Shown here: piece by piece, positions 35,827 to 45,338 of the stretch | How positions within the stretch are numbered: position 1 is the first letter of the stretch | Layout of the letters: each line of letters begins with the position of its first letter | Assembly (NCBI GenBank): GCA_943788055.1 | Contig: CALSOU010000005.1 | Span: 124,001-188,000, forward strand | Direction of reading: 5' to 3' | Source: an uncultured Saprospiraceae bacterium | GTDB taxonomy: Bacteria > Bacteroidota > Bacteroidia > Chitinophagales > Saprospiraceae | DNA: 64,000 bases | Made by a program: the position numbers and the translations under genes | The notes under the pieces: model-generated | Seen by the model: only the letters and a program-made list of their open reading frames with translations | What the model was told of the DNA's origin: nothing | The model's database searches: none

Positions 35827-37437
35827 ATGACAATTAAACGAGGATTAGAGTTATTAAGAGATAGAAAGCATAGTAAGTCTACTGCTTTCACTAAGGAAGA
35901 AAGGGCAGGTCTTGGTTTACGAGGACTACTTCCCCATGCGATATCTACGCAAGATATTCAGATGAAGAGAATTCTTGCCAACATTGCTAGAAAACCCAGC
36001 AATATTGAGCGTTATATCTTTTTATCAGCACTCGAAGATCGAAATGAGCGCATATTTTACAAGTTGCTGATTGAAGAGATAGACAAGTTAATGCCTATTA
36101 TTTACACGCCAACAGTGGGACAGGTATGTAAAGAGTTTTCACATATTTTTAGAAAGGAAAAAGGCTTTTTTATCACACCAGATGACAAAGGTGAAATAGA
36201 GCACATATTGTATTCGTGGCCTGAGCCTGATGTGCGAGTTATCGTAGTCACAGATGGAGAGCGTATTCTAGGATTGGGGGATTTAGGCGTGAATGGGATG
36301 GGTATTCCAATAGGTAAATTAGCTTTGTATACTACAGCGGCTGGAATTCATCCTCATCAATGTCTACCTGTTATGCTTGATGTAGGTACTAACAATCAAG
36401 AATTACTCAATGATGAAATCTACCTCGGATATCCCCATGAGCGTCTTCGCGGTGAAGAGTATTTTGAATTAGTTGATGAATTTATTCAAGCGATTCAGAA
36501 AAAGTACCCACGAGCATTAATTCAATTTGAAGATTTCTTAACTCCAAATGCATATGATTTATTGCATCGTTACAAGGACAAGATTCTATGTTTTAATGAT
36601 GATATTCAAGGAACAGCGTCCGTGGCACTTGCTGGAATTTATGCTTCGCAACGAATTACGAAATTAGATTTCAAAGATCTAGACATCATGTTTCTCGGGG
36701 CAGGTTCTGCAGCAACCGGAATCGCTGACTTAATCAAAGAAGCATTCATAGAGGAGGGATTTACAGAAGAAGAAGCTTCACAAAGACTATCCTTCATTGA
36801 TATTGACGGTCTTTTAGTAAAAGGGCGTAAAAACTTGATGACTCATAATAGAGCATATGCAATTGATGCTGAAGAAATGGATCTCATAACAGCGATAAAA
36901 AGATTAAAACCAAATGTTCTTATTGGCGCTTCCGGTGCCAAAGGTGCCTTTACAAAAGAAGTGATTGAAACTATGGGTTCAATTAATGAACGACCAGTTC
37001 TTTTCGCCTTATCAAATCCGACATCAAAAGCTGAATGTACAGCTGAAGAAGCATATACATATAGCGATGGCAAAGCCATATTTGCAAGTGGCTCCCCTTT
37101 CCAACCAGTGAGGTACAAAGGGCAGGAGTTTGTTCCAGGACAAGGAAACAATGCTTATATATTCCCCGGTATTGGATTAGCAGCAACCTTGTGCGCAGCA
37201 AGCACTATTCCTGATGCATTATTCCTTACAGCTGCAAAGTCACTAGCAACTCTAGTATCTCAAGATGACGTAGATAGGGGAAATCTTTATCCAGGTTTGA
37301 AAACTATACGAGCTATTTCAACTAAGATTGCGGTTGATGTGATCAGACATGCTCAAGAACTCGAAGTTGCTCAAAAAGAACTACCTAAAGATCTAGAAAC
37401 ATACATAAAAAAATATATGTACGATCCAACCTACTAG
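35827..37437 (+). CDS. NAD-dependent malic enzyme
   Basis: 536 residues. Decarboxylates malate to pyruvate with reduction of NAD. The malic enzyme signature IYTPTVGQVCKEFSHIFR lies at about residues 97-114. The metal-binding region is FEDFLTPNAYDLLHRY with FNDDIQGTASVALAG. The dinucleotide motif is IMFLGAGSAATGIADLI near 285-301, and the C-terminal FALSNPTSKAECTAEEAY is diagnostic. The length and these motifs place it with the single-domain SfcA/MaeA type rather than the MaeB fusion with phosphotransacetylase. It has its own promoter. Confidence 0.93.
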   Translation: MTIKRGLELLRDRKHSKSTAFTKEERAGLGLRGLLPHAISTQDIQMKRILANIARKPSNIERYIFLSALEDRNERIFYKLLIEEIDKLMPIIYTPTVGQVCKEFSHIFRKEKGFFITPDDKGEIEHILYSWPEPDVRVIVVTDGERILGLGDLGVNGMGIPIGKLALYTTAAGIHPHQCLPVMLDVGTNNQELLNDEIYLGYPHERLRGEEYFELVDEFIQAIQKKYPRALIQFEDFLTPNAYDLLHRYKDKILCFNDDIQGTASVALAGIYASQRITKLDFKDLDIMFLGAGSAATGIADLIKEAFIEEGFTEEEASQRLSFIDIDGLLVKGRKNLMTHNRAYAIDAEEMDLITAIKRLKPNVLIGASGAKGAFTKEVIETMGSINERPVLFALSNPTSKAECTAEEAYTYSDGKAIFASGSPFQPVRYKGQEFVPGQGNNAYIFPGIGLAATLCAASTIPDALFLTAAKSLATLVSQDDVDRGNLYPGLKTIRAISTKIAVDVIRHAQELEVAQKELPKDLETYIKKYMYDPTY

Positions 37438-37537
37438 GGACGCTATCTTAAATCATATAGCTGATATCAATAAAGATAAATACAGCTTTGCTTTTTGAAA
37501 TATAGTTGGGTACACAATAAAATATAACTTTGTATTA

Positions 37538-40500
37538 GTGAGTGAATTAACAAAGCTGATTGAGAAATACAGTGAGCATCCGAAAGTTGAAAAACTTGCT
37601 GACTTACTGAAGGATGAAAAGAAGCAACGTGTATTATTCTCAGGAATGATGGGCGCACAAGACAGCTTTGTCTTAACAAGTCTTCACAATCGCATTCCTC
37701 GCACAAACCTTTACATTGCCAACGATAAAGAAGAAGCTGCGTATCTCCAGAATACATTAGATCATTTTTTCGAAGATCAGTCAGTACAATTTTTCCCAGA
37801 TTCTTTCAAAAGGCCTACATTCTTTGAAGAATTGAATTCAACGAATATCCTTCAAAGAACGGAAGTTATCAACAAGATCGCTCTCAGTTCAGTTGATGGA
37901 CGTATAATTGTCACTTATCCAGAGGCCCTTTTCGAAAAGGTCGTTTCACCTTCAATACTTAGCGCCAACAAGATTGTGCTTGAGAAGGAAGAATCACTGG
38001 ATGTAGATACCATTATTGAAGTTTTAGTGAGTTATGGATTTGTACGTGTTGACTTTGTTTATGAACCTGGTCAGTTTTCGATTAGAGGCGGTATTATTGA
38101 TATTTTTTCTTACGGGTCTGAGTGGCCTTATCGCATTGAATTGTTTGATGATGAGATCGAGACGATAAGAAGTTTCAATCCAACAAACCAATTGTCAATA
38201 AGAGTAATTAAGAAAGTATCTATAATCCCAAATGTCAATAGCAAGTTTTCCCAGGATGACAAAGTCTCATTGCTTAATGTAATTCCTGAAGGCAGCCTTG
38301 TGTGGATTAAAGACTACGATTTCTTTTTAGATAAAATTCAAATTTGCTTTGAAAAGGCAGGAGAATTTGCACGCACTTTTCATGTTGAAGACGAAGCTCT
38401 GAAAGAAGCACTCAATGCAAGGTCTTTCATTTTTCCGAAGGACATTACAGAAGATCTTGAGCATCATCATCAGCTGCACTATAAAGTGTCTAGCTTTCAG
38501 AAGACTTTTGAGCATACACTCGACTTCAGTTCTAGTCCGCAACCGCATTTTAATAAGAACTTCTCATTGCTCATTGAAGATCTAAATAAGAATACAAAAG
38601 ATAATCTTACAAACTATATTTTTACAGAGAATGTTAAGCAGATTGAGCGATTCTACAATATTTTTGAAGATCTAGATGCTCATGTAAAGTTCGTTCCAGT
38701 TCATGCTGGACTCCACGCGGGATTTATAGATAGAGACCTCCAAGTAGTTTGTTATACAGATCATGAAATATTTGAACGTTTTCATAAATACACCCTTAGA
38801 AAAGGTTTCACAAAGGAGCAAGCGGTTAATCTTAAGATGCTGCGGGAACTGCAACCTGGAGATTTTGTAACGCATATTGATCACGGGGTAGGTCGGTACT
38901 CAGGATTAGAAAAGATCAATATAGCCGGGCATGTTCAGGAGTCTTTGCGTATCTTCTACAAAAACAATGATGTACTATACGTAAGTATCAATTCGCTACA
39001 TAAAATCACTAAGTACGTCGGTAAAGATGGTACTGCTCCAGCGCTTAGTAAAATAGGTGGCGATGCCTGGAAGGCATTGAAGCGAAAAACGAAGAAAAGA
39101 GTCAAGGATATCGCAAAGGGCCTTATCCAGCTTTATGCTACGCGAAAAGCTTCTGAAGGCTTCGCTTTCCCAGCTGATGGTTATCTACAAAACGAACTTG
39201 AGGCATCTTTTCTATACGAAGATACTCCTGATCAAGAGAAAGCAACCCAAGACGTTAAAGAAGATATGATGAAGCCATATCCGATGGATCGTCTTATATG
39301 TGGTGACGTGGGATTTGGAAAGACAGAAGTTGCAATCCGAGGAGCATTCAAGGCCGTAGTAGCGGGCAAACAAGTGGCAATTTTGGTACCAACCACCATT
39401 CTGGCCTTACAGCATTATCAGACTTTTCAAGATCGACTCCAAGATTTTGGTGTTACTGTGGATTATATCAACAGATTTAGAACAGCAAAAGAAAAAACAA
39501 AGATTTTTGAACGGCTAAAGGCTGGTGAAATTGATGTTGTAATAGGAACGCATGGACTGCTCAATAAGCGAGTAGGTTTCAAGGATTTGGGCTTACTTGT
39601 AATTGATGAGGAGCAGAAATTTGGTGTAGCTGCAAAAGAGAAATTACGAAATATAAAGGTGAATGTAGACACACTTACATTGACGGCTACTCCAATACCG
39701 CGGACGCTGCAGTTTTCCCTTATGGCTGCTCGCGATCTTTCGATCATACGAACACCTCCACCTAATCGGCAACCTATTCATACGGAGCGCAGGATCATTC
39801 ATGAAGAGTTAATCAGAGATGCCATTTACTACGAAATAAATCGTGGAGGGCAAGTATTTTTTGTTCATAACAGGGTCCGTTCGCTACCGGATATCACAGC
39901 TATGATACGTCGATTGTGTCCGGATCTAGATATTGCAATGGCTCATGGTCAGATGGAGTCTAAGGCCTTAGAGAAAACGCTATTGGATTTCATTCACCAT
40001 AAGCACGATGTACTAGTGAGTACGAATATTATCGAAACAGGTCTTGATATACCAAATGCTAATACCATCATCATTAACAATGCGCAGAATTTTGGGTTAA
40101 GCGATCTGCATCAACTACGAGGGAGAGTAGGTAGGTCCAATAAGAAAGCATTCTGCTATTTATTTGCACCGCCTCTTTCTGTACTAACTAGCGATGCTCG
40201 GAAGCGCTTGAAAATCTTGGAAGATTTTAGTGAACTGGGTAGTGGTTTCAATATTGCCATGCGAGATCTAGATATTCGAGGTGCTGGTAACCTACTAGGA
40301 GGAGAACAAAGTGGCTTCATTTCAGATATTGGCTATGATACCTATCAAAAAATTTTGGAGGAGGCGATTCAAGAATTGAAAGAAACTGACTTCAAAGATC
40401 TCTTCAAAGAAGATCTAGAGAAAGAGCGCGAGTATGTAAGAGACGTTGAAATTGAGACGGAAACTGAAATGTTGATTCCCGACGCTTACGTGAGCGTAAT

Positions 40501-40927
40501 TCAAGAGCGACTCAACCTATATACCAAGCTTGATAATATTGAAAATCAAGAAGAACTCGACAAATTTAAATTGGAGCTTGCAGATCGTTTTGGACCCATC
40601 CCAAAACAAGTCAACGAATTATTCAATGGACTCCGTCTTCGCTGGTTATGCAAAAAGATGGGCTTTGAGAGAATTAGTTTGAAAGGGAATAAGTTGCGAG
40701 CGTACTTTGTGCGCAACCCACAATCTAGCTTCTACGAAACGAGCTTCTTTCAAAATGTATTAGCTTACGTTGCCAAACAAGGGGTGCGAAAGGGCATAAC
40801 ACTTAAACAATCAAAAAATTTTCTGATACTCATCAAAGAAGATGTTCGCTCTTTGACCAAGGCTCAGACGTTGTTACAACGGATTTATGATCAATGCAAA
40901 GAAGATAAAGACAAAAGTAAAGCTTAA
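37538..40927 (+). CDS. mfd: transcription-repair coupling factor Mfd
   Basis: 1129 residues. A DNA translocase that removes RNA polymerase stalled at lesions and recruits UvrA. The N-terminal UvrB-like part includes QFSIRGGIIDIFSYGSEWPY near residue 180. The RNA polymerase-interacting CarD-like domain is LQPGDFVTHIDHGVGRYSGL near 438. The helicase has Walker A GDVGFGKTEV from residue 589, the DEEQKFG box near 690, TLTATPIPRTLQ, and motif VI QLRGRVGRS near 862-870. The TRCF C-terminal domain ends the protein. GTG start, which sits where the family begins. The stop overlaps by two bases the stop of convergent apaG. Confidence 0.96.
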   Translation: MSELTKLIEKYSEHPKVEKLADLLKDEKKQRVLFSGMMGAQDSFVLTSLHNRIPRTNLYIANDKEEAAYLQNTLDHFFEDQSVQFFPDSFKRPTFFEELNSTNILQRTEVINKIALSSVDGRIIVTYPEALFEKVVSPSILSANKIVLEKEESLDVDTIIEVLVSYGFVRVDFVYEPGQFSIRGGIIDIFSYGSEWPYRIELFDDEIETIRSFNPTNQLSIRVIKKVSIIPNVNSKFSQDDKVSLLNVIPEGSLVWIKDYDFFLDKIQICFEKAGEFARTFHVEDEALKEALNARSFIFPKDITEDLEHHHQLHYKVSSFQKTFEHTLDFSSSPQPHFNKNFSLLIEDLNKNTKDNLTNYIFTENVKQIERFYNIFEDLDAHVKFVPVHAGLHAGFIDRDLQVVCYTDHEIFERFHKYTLRKGFTKEQAVNLKMLRELQPGDFVTHIDHGVGRYSGLEKINIAGHVQESLRIFYKNNDVLYVSINSLHKITKYVGKDGTAPALSKIGGDAWKALKRKTKKRVKDIAKGLIQLYATRKASEGFAFPADGYLQNELEASFLYEDTPDQEKATQDVKEDMMKPYPMDRLICGDVGFGKTEVAIRGAFKAVVAGKQVAILVPTTILALQHYQTFQDRLQDFGVTVDYINRFRTAKEKTKIFERLKAGEIDVVIGTHGLLNKRVGFKDLGLLVIDEEQKFGVAAKEKLRNIKVNVDTLTLTATPIPRTLQFSLMAARDLSIIRTPPPNRQPIHTERRIIHEELIRDAIYYEINRGGQVFFVHNRVRSLPDITAMIRRLCPDLDIAMAHGQMESKALEKTLLDFIHHKHDVLVSTNIIETGLDIPNANTIIINNAQNFGLSDLHQLRGRVGRSNKKAFCYLFAPPLSVLTSDARKRLKILEDFSELGSGFNIAMRDLDIRGAGNLLGGEQSGFISDIGYDTYQKILEEAIQELKETDFKDLFKEDLEKEREYVRDVEIETETEMLIPDAYVSVIQERLNLYTKLDNIENQEELDKFKLELADRFGPIPKQVNELFNGLRLRWLCKKMGFERISLKGNKLRAYFVRNPQSSFYETSFFQNVLAYVAKQGVRKGITLKQSKNFLILIKEDVRSLTKAQTLLQRIYDQCKEDKDKSKA

Positions 40928-41319
40928 TTTCTCAGCTCTTCAGCAATAAAAGTCATGAGTGGTACTTCGATTGTGAAGACTGACCCACCATCTAATTGTT
41001 GACAGAAAAAGCTTCCTTTCATATAACCAACAGTGGACGGCATCGGGCACCAAGAGTCGTAGCTATATCGTTGACCCGGACTGATGATTGGCTGCTGTCC
41101 AACAACTCCATCGCCTTCTACGATTCGTTTCCAACTTAGACCGTCGCTAATTTCCCAACGGCGTCGAAGTAATTGAAAATTGATATTACTCTGGTTTTCA
41201 ATTTGAATTTTATACTTGTGAATATAGTACTTCTGTTCTTCATCATATCCACCAAATTCAAGTTCTGCAGAAACATGAATATCAGCGTGCGTCTCTGCCA
41301 TCTTGGAATAATTTTGCAT
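40924..41319 (-). CDS. apaG: ApaG domain protein
   Basis: 131 residues, a fibronectin-III-like beta sandwich. Recognisable are YIHKYKIQIENQSN, RRRWEISDGLSWKRIVEGDG, VVGQQPIISPGQRYSYDSWC and GYMKGSFFCQQLDGG; the motif GxxPxIxPGxxYxY is the family hallmark. The biochemical role is uncertain; older annotations mention Co2+/Mg2+ efflux. Overlap with gmk (38 bases from ATG 41319, or 20 from ATG 41301) shows a tight apaG-gmk-yicC unit. Confidence 0.9.
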   Translation of the reverse strand: MQNYSKMAETHADIHVSAELEFGGYDEEQKYYIHKYKIQIENQSNINFQLLRRRWEISDGLSWKRIVEGDGVVGQQPIISPGQRYSYDSWCPMPSTVGYMKGSFFCQQLDGGSVFTIEVPLMTFIAEELRN

Positions 41320-41914
41320 TTGGGAAAATATAAGAAAGTACCTTATGCTCTGCCTCTTTCAAGGCTGTATCTAAATTATCATTTACGAGAACAGTGTCAA
41401 ATGCTTCTCTATACTCCATTTCTTTACGCACTCTTGTCAGCCGTGTTTCAAGCTGTTTCTCTGTTTCGGTCTTGCGTGAACGCAATCTATCTTTAAGAAT
41501 TTGTAAGCTTGGTGGCGCAATAAAAATGCCTAGAGCATTTTCTTTATACAGTTTTTTAAGGTTTGTTGCTCCCTGCACATCAATATCAAAAACGATGCGT
41601 TTTTTCAATCCCCACAATCGATCAACTTCACTTTTCAATGTCCCGTAGAATTGATCTTTGTAAACCTCTTCGTATTCTGCAAAAGCGTCTTCTTGTATTA
41701 AGGACTTAAACTCCTGTGGGGATTTGAAATAGTAATCTATACCATCTTGCTCGTGTGGTCTTTGATTGCGAGTTGTTGCAGAAACAGAAAAATCAAGAAA
41801 ATCAAACACACTAAGTAGGTGCCTGACAATGGTCGTTTTTCCTGCCCCGCTTGGTGCCGTTATCAAAATCATTTTCGATTGAAAAGTCGCTTCTCTTCCT
41901 TTCATGCTATACAA
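41282..41914 (-). CDS. gmk: guanylate kinase
   Basis: 210 residues from ATG 41914; a start at 41905 (MKGREAT) or at the internal MILITAPSG is also possible. Phosphorylates GMP or dGMP to the diphosphate. The P-loop is ITAPSGAGKTTIVRHL. The GMP-binding stretch is FSVSATTRNQRPHEQDGIDYYF, and VFDIDVQGATNLKK and RLRSRKTETEKQLETRL follow as expected. It overlaps yicC upstream by eight bases and apaG downstream. Confidence 0.95.
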   Translation of the reverse strand: MYSMKGREATFQSKMILITAPSGAGKTTIVRHLLSVFDFLDFSVSATTRNQRPHEQDGIDYYFKSPQEFKSLIQEDAFAEYEEVYKDQFYGTLKSEVDRLWGLKKRIVFDIDVQGATNLKKLYKENALGIFIAPPSLQILKDRLRSRKTETEKQLETRLTRVRKEMEYREAFDTVLVNDNLDTALKEAEHKVLSYIFPNAKLFQDGRDAR

Positions 41915-42779
41915 TATTCGCTAATTGTTCCTTTATCTTTTCAAGTTGATCCTTCATGCTAACCACGTGTTTTTGAATACCTGACTGCTGAGCTTTCGAT
42001 CCTAAAGTATTGATTTCGCGTCCCATCTCTTGTGCTATGAAAGATAGCTTTCTACCAGCTTCTTCCTCTTGGGAATTTAATTCAGAGAGAAAGAAATCAC
42101 AGTGCTGACCCAGTCGAACTCGTTCTTCATTAATATCCAATTTCTCAAGGTAGTAGAGCACTTCTTGCTCGTACCGATTTTTATCTACATTGTCCTTACC
42201 AAGAAAATCTTCTAAGTGCTTTTTCATCCGTACACGAAGCGCCGTTATCCGTTCTTTTTCAAAAGGCGCTATGCCATCAAGTAACCTTTGAATCTCACTT
42301 GCACGATGGTGCAGATCATCTAGCATTGCTAAACCTTCATGTTTACGGAATGCTTTCAGATCGTCGAGAGCAACTAAAGTAGCATCTTGAATGACTTGCC
42401 ATTCTTCGTCTGACATTTTCCCTTCTTCAGCCATTACAACATTTGGTAAACGTAATATTGCTGCAGTCAAGTCAGTTCCCTGAATTCCTAGGTCTTGTTC
42501 CAGTTTACTAAGCTCCTGTGCATAAGCTGTAAAAAGTGCTTTATTTAACTGTATATCCTGAGCACCTTCTGACTGAACTGTAATATTATATTCGATTTTT
42601 CCTCTTTTTGCATGATCAATAATCATGTTCCTTAATGGCACTTCTTTTTCACGAAGATTATTAGAAAATCGAAAACGAATATCTGTCGTTTTACCATTTA
42701 GAGACTTCATTTCTACTAGAAATTTTTTGTCTCCGTAGCTAGCCTCAGCCTTGCCAAACCCTGTCATGGATAAAATCAT
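41907..42779 (-). CDS. YicC family endoribonuclease
   Basis: About 290 residues. ATG 42779 starts MILSMTGFGKAEASYGDKK, the invariant YicC N-terminus; the frame is open to 42836 but the extra residues are not family-like. It ends with the DUF1732 region: EEAGRKLSFIAQEMGREINT and LGSKAQQSG. YicC-type proteins were shown in E. coli to cleave RNA in a regulated way and act in stress and sporulation phenotypes elsewhere. First gene of a yicC-gmk-apaG unit, a conserved arrangement of yicC with gmk. Confidence 0.92.
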   Translation of the reverse strand: MILSMTGFGKAEASYGDKKFLVEMKSLNGKTTDIRFRFSNNLREKEVPLRNMIIDHAKRGKIEYNITVQSEGAQDIQLNKALFTAYAQELSKLEQDLGIQGTDLTAAILRLPNVVMAEEGKMSDEEWQVIQDATLVALDDLKAFRKHEGLAMLDDLHHRASEIQRLLDGIAPFEKERITALRVRMKKHLEDFLGKDNVDKNRYEQEVLYYLEKLDINEERVRLGQHCDFFLSELNSQEEEAGRKLSFIAQEMGREINTLGSKAQQSGIQKHVVSMKDQLEKIKEQLANIV

Positions 42780-43081
42780 AAAAATCAATTTCCGCAAATA
42801 TGTTACAAATTCAATGAATAATGTGAACCAGCACAATTTTTGATGTTATTCCAGTTTCCTGGATCTATTTATGTGGGATAGTTGGAAATTGGAGGATGCC
42901 TGCCGCCCGGGCTATTGATAGCTTCGCTAGGCTTGTCCTTTCGTCGTTTTTCTTCTCAGGATCACGCATTCGCGTGACTATTACTATCCCTATCCCAAAT
43001 TGGAAAAAGAACTCATTTACCTTATTGCCTAGGAAAGTGCGTCTTATCTTATGTACTTTAAGTTGCGCAAAACACTAGATT
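42780..43081. other. non-coding region holding a GC-rich repeat element
   Basis: About 300 bases between yicC (-) and a decayed gene (+). A 60-codon frame from 42896 crosses the repeat element described at 42890-42985 and I regard it as chance. Apart from that element nothing else is recognised. Confidence 0.5.
42890..42985 (-). repeat. dispersed GC-rich intergenic element, copy A
   Basis: Read on the minus strand it holds, in order: a small hairpin CACGC-GAAT-GCGTG, GAGAAG, GGACA, AGCCTAGCGAA, TATC, then CGGGCGGCAGGCATCC. It is clearly richer in GC than the flanking DNA. The same ordered blocks occur on the plus strand at 53700-53815. No coding potential is apparent. Confidence 0.6.
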
Positions 43082-43623
43082 ATGAAAGCAAGTACGATTT
43101 TTTGTATCTCAGCAACCCTCATTTTTCTAAGTTTCAGCTCTTCAAGTTCATTCGTTGAAATCTTTGATAAACCTGAAGTCATAGTCATTGATGCTACACT
43201 AAATACATCAAAGTGCAACAATAAGGCATATGTTCCACTTGAAATACCAAAAACATATACTGGATTGATTTACTCTGTAAATGTAATTGACAGGGCGGGT
43301 GCAAAGTCTCCTTCAAAAACTTTACTAAACGAAATATCTTCACTAAGCGAAAAGTAAGAACCCTCAAAGATTGCAGACTATTTAGTTCCCTCAAAGTCTA
43401 ATAGAGAATTTAATTTTTACATTATTCCTTCAAAAAAAACATAGAGTCATTTAATAACTGTGGATATTTTGAACACTATGAGAAATTTATCATTATAAAA
43501 TCAAAAACATCCTATTTTGATTTAAAAGATCGAGGTCAAGAAATAATTTACCTTGGCATTGAAAATCCAAATGACCTTAAAAGTCCAAGAGTTGTTATTG
43601 AAGCAGTTGCTGTTGTTGAATAA
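43082..43623 (+). pseudogene. secreted hypothetical protein, nonsense and frameshift
   Basis: The signal peptide (KASTIFCISATLIFLSFS) is followed by a domain of unknown family: IVIDATLNTSKCNNKAYVPL, then VNVIDRAGAKSPSKT. A TAA at 43355-43357 interrupts the frame after SSLSEK; reading on gives EPSKIADYLVPSKSNREFNF. At the A8 run 43432-43439 the frame must shift, as if one A were lost, to continue NIESFNNCGYFEHYEKF, YFDLKDRGQEIIYLGI and the end VVIEAVAVVE. Rebuilt length is about 180 residues. Not recognised as a named family. Convergent with sdaA, 11 bases from its end. Confidence 0.65.
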
Positions 43624-43633
43624 TTGAGATGAT

Positions 43634-45058
43634 TCAGCAATCACTAACATTAACTTTCACCGCCAATCCTCCCTCACTTGTTTCTTTGTATTTGTTGTGC
43701 ATATCTTGCGCAGTTTCCCACATAGTTGCAATCACTTTATCGAGCGGTACTATGGCGTTTTTTGCATCCGTATCGAGTGCCATTTCACAAGCATTTATCG
43801 CTTTGATCGCTCCCATGGCGTTGCGTTCGATACAAGGAATCTGAACTAGGCCAGCAATCGGGTCACAAGTTAGACCTAGATGATGCTCCATTGCAATCTC
43901 ACTGGCCATGAGGACTTGTTCAGGAGTTCCTCCCATGAGTTCGGTAAGCGCTCCTGCTGCCATCGCTGATGATACACCAATTTCTGCTTGACAACCTCCT
44001 AAAGCGGCAGAAATTGTTGCTCCTTTTTTGAATAAACTCCCTATTTCCCCTGCAACTAGCATGAATCGTTTCACATGTTCCATATTGGCATTGTGATTTT
44101 CAATGATCATGTAGTACATCATGACAGCAGGTATTACTCCAGCACTTCCATTTGTGGGGGCAGTAACTACTCGACCTAATGATGCATTAACTTCATTCAC
44201 CGCTAGAGCTAAACATGAAACCCATTTTAATATCTGCCTAAATTTCACCTCTGTTTTCCGGATTTCAGTAATCCATTCGTACTTATTCGTATAATCCTTA
44301 TTAGGCATCAACCGTTCGTGTGAATCAAATGCCCTTCTCCTTACATTTAAACCACCAGGTAGATTTCCTTCTGTGTGGCAACCGATATACATAGACTCCA
44401 ACATGACGTCCCAAACCTCAGCTATTTCACTATCAATCTGCTCTTGACTTCGCAAGGTTAACTCATTTTGAAGAACAAGCTCCACGATTGACATATTTTG
44501 CTCATGACAAAATTTCAAAAGCTCCGTTGCGTGCTGTATCGGATAAGGGAAGGCATGAAAAATTGCCGCTTTACGTTTTTTGCGCTTTCGTTCTTTCTGG
44601 ACAACAAAGCCACCTCCTATCGAAAAATAGCTGTCTCTAGTCATCTTTCCAGAAGACAGGGTTGCATGAAAAGTCATGGCATTGGGATGGAAAGGATGAA
44701 ACTTCCTTTTAAAAATAATATGAAATGAAGGGTCGAACTGGAGATCATACTTTCCTCCGAGCGGAAGAGTTTTTTTTGTATTTATTTCTTCAACAATTTC
44801 TGAAACTTTTTCAATTGCCACTGTGGTAGGGTCGTAGCCACATAAGCCCATGATAAGTGCAACGTCTGTAGCGTGGCCTTTTCCTGTAAGAGATAAGGAG
44901 CCAAACAAATCTATGCGAATAGATTCAATATTCCCAAGGTGACCTCTAGATTCAAGCTTCTCAAGCCACCTTAGACCAGCCCGCCATGGTCCGAGCGTAT
45001 GTGAGCTAGATGGACCAATTCCAATCTTGAGCATATCAAAGATACTGATGCACTCCAT
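43634..45058 (-). CDS. sdaA: L-serine ammonia-lyase, single-chain iron-sulfur type
   Basis: 474 residues from ATG 45058 (MECISIFDMLKIGIGPSSSH). The preceding in-frame ATG at 45082 adds eight residues outside the family pattern. Deaminates serine to pyruvate using a 4Fe-4S cluster. The beta-domain start GIGPSSSHTLGPWRAG is diagnostic, as are PTNGSAGVIPAVMMYY and GLTCDPIAGLVQIPCIERNA with two cluster cysteines. The C-terminal cysteine (VNVSDC) is the tail residue that occupies the active site in homologues. Transcribed alone. Confidence 0.94.
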   Translation of the reverse strand: MECISIFDMLKIGIGPSSSHTLGPWRAGLRWLEKLESRGHLGNIESIRIDLFGSLSLTGKGHATDVALIMGLCGYDPTTVAIEKVSEIVEEINTKKTLPLGGKYDLQFDPSFHIIFKRKFHPFHPNAMTFHATLSSGKMTRDSYFSIGGGFVVQKERKRKKRKAAIFHAFPYPIQHATELLKFCHEQNMSIVELVLQNELTLRSQEQIDSEIAEVWDVMLESMYIGCHTEGNLPGGLNVRRRAFDSHERLMPNKDYTNKYEWITEIRKTEVKFRQILKWVSCLALAVNEVNASLGRVVTAPTNGSAGVIPAVMMYYMIIENHNANMEHVKRFMLVAGEIGSLFKKGATISAALGGCQAEIGVSSAMAAGALTELMGGTPEQVLMASEIAMEHHLGLTCDPIAGLVQIPCIERNAMGAIKAINACEMALDTDAKNAIVPLDKVIATMWETAQDMHNKYKETSEGGLAVKVNVSDC

Positions 45059-45275
45059 AAAGTATGTATTGATTAGTTTCAAATGGATCTAGCAAGGCTA
45101 GATCGAAAGCTAAAGATAGTCGTTTGGTGTTTATCTTATTGTTATTAATGAGGATTTAATAACAGTTCAGTTTGAACATTTATTTAGCGACCAAAGAGCA
45201 TAAATATTTGGAACTGTAAAGTGTTTGTGGGAAGAAGTCTAGGGATAATAGAATACTTTGTTTTATTGAACAGCA

Positions 45276-45317
45276 TAAAAAAAGCCGATTGCAACATTTA
45301 GTCACAATCGGCTTTTG
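45276..45317 (-). terminator. rho-independent terminator of rplM-rpsI-rpsB-tsf
   Basis: On the minus strand AAAAGCCGATTG pairs with CAATCGGCTTTT around a 13-base loop and is followed by a T run (A7 on the plus strand). It lies about 25 bases past the tsf stop. Confidence 0.85.
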
Positions 45318-45338
45318 TATTTTTAAAGTGGATATTGT

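Noticed and set aside
42896-43078. 60-codon frame over repeat copy A
   Set aside because: It is explained by the GC-rich repeat, which lowers stop frequency. Copy B does not preserve the frame.
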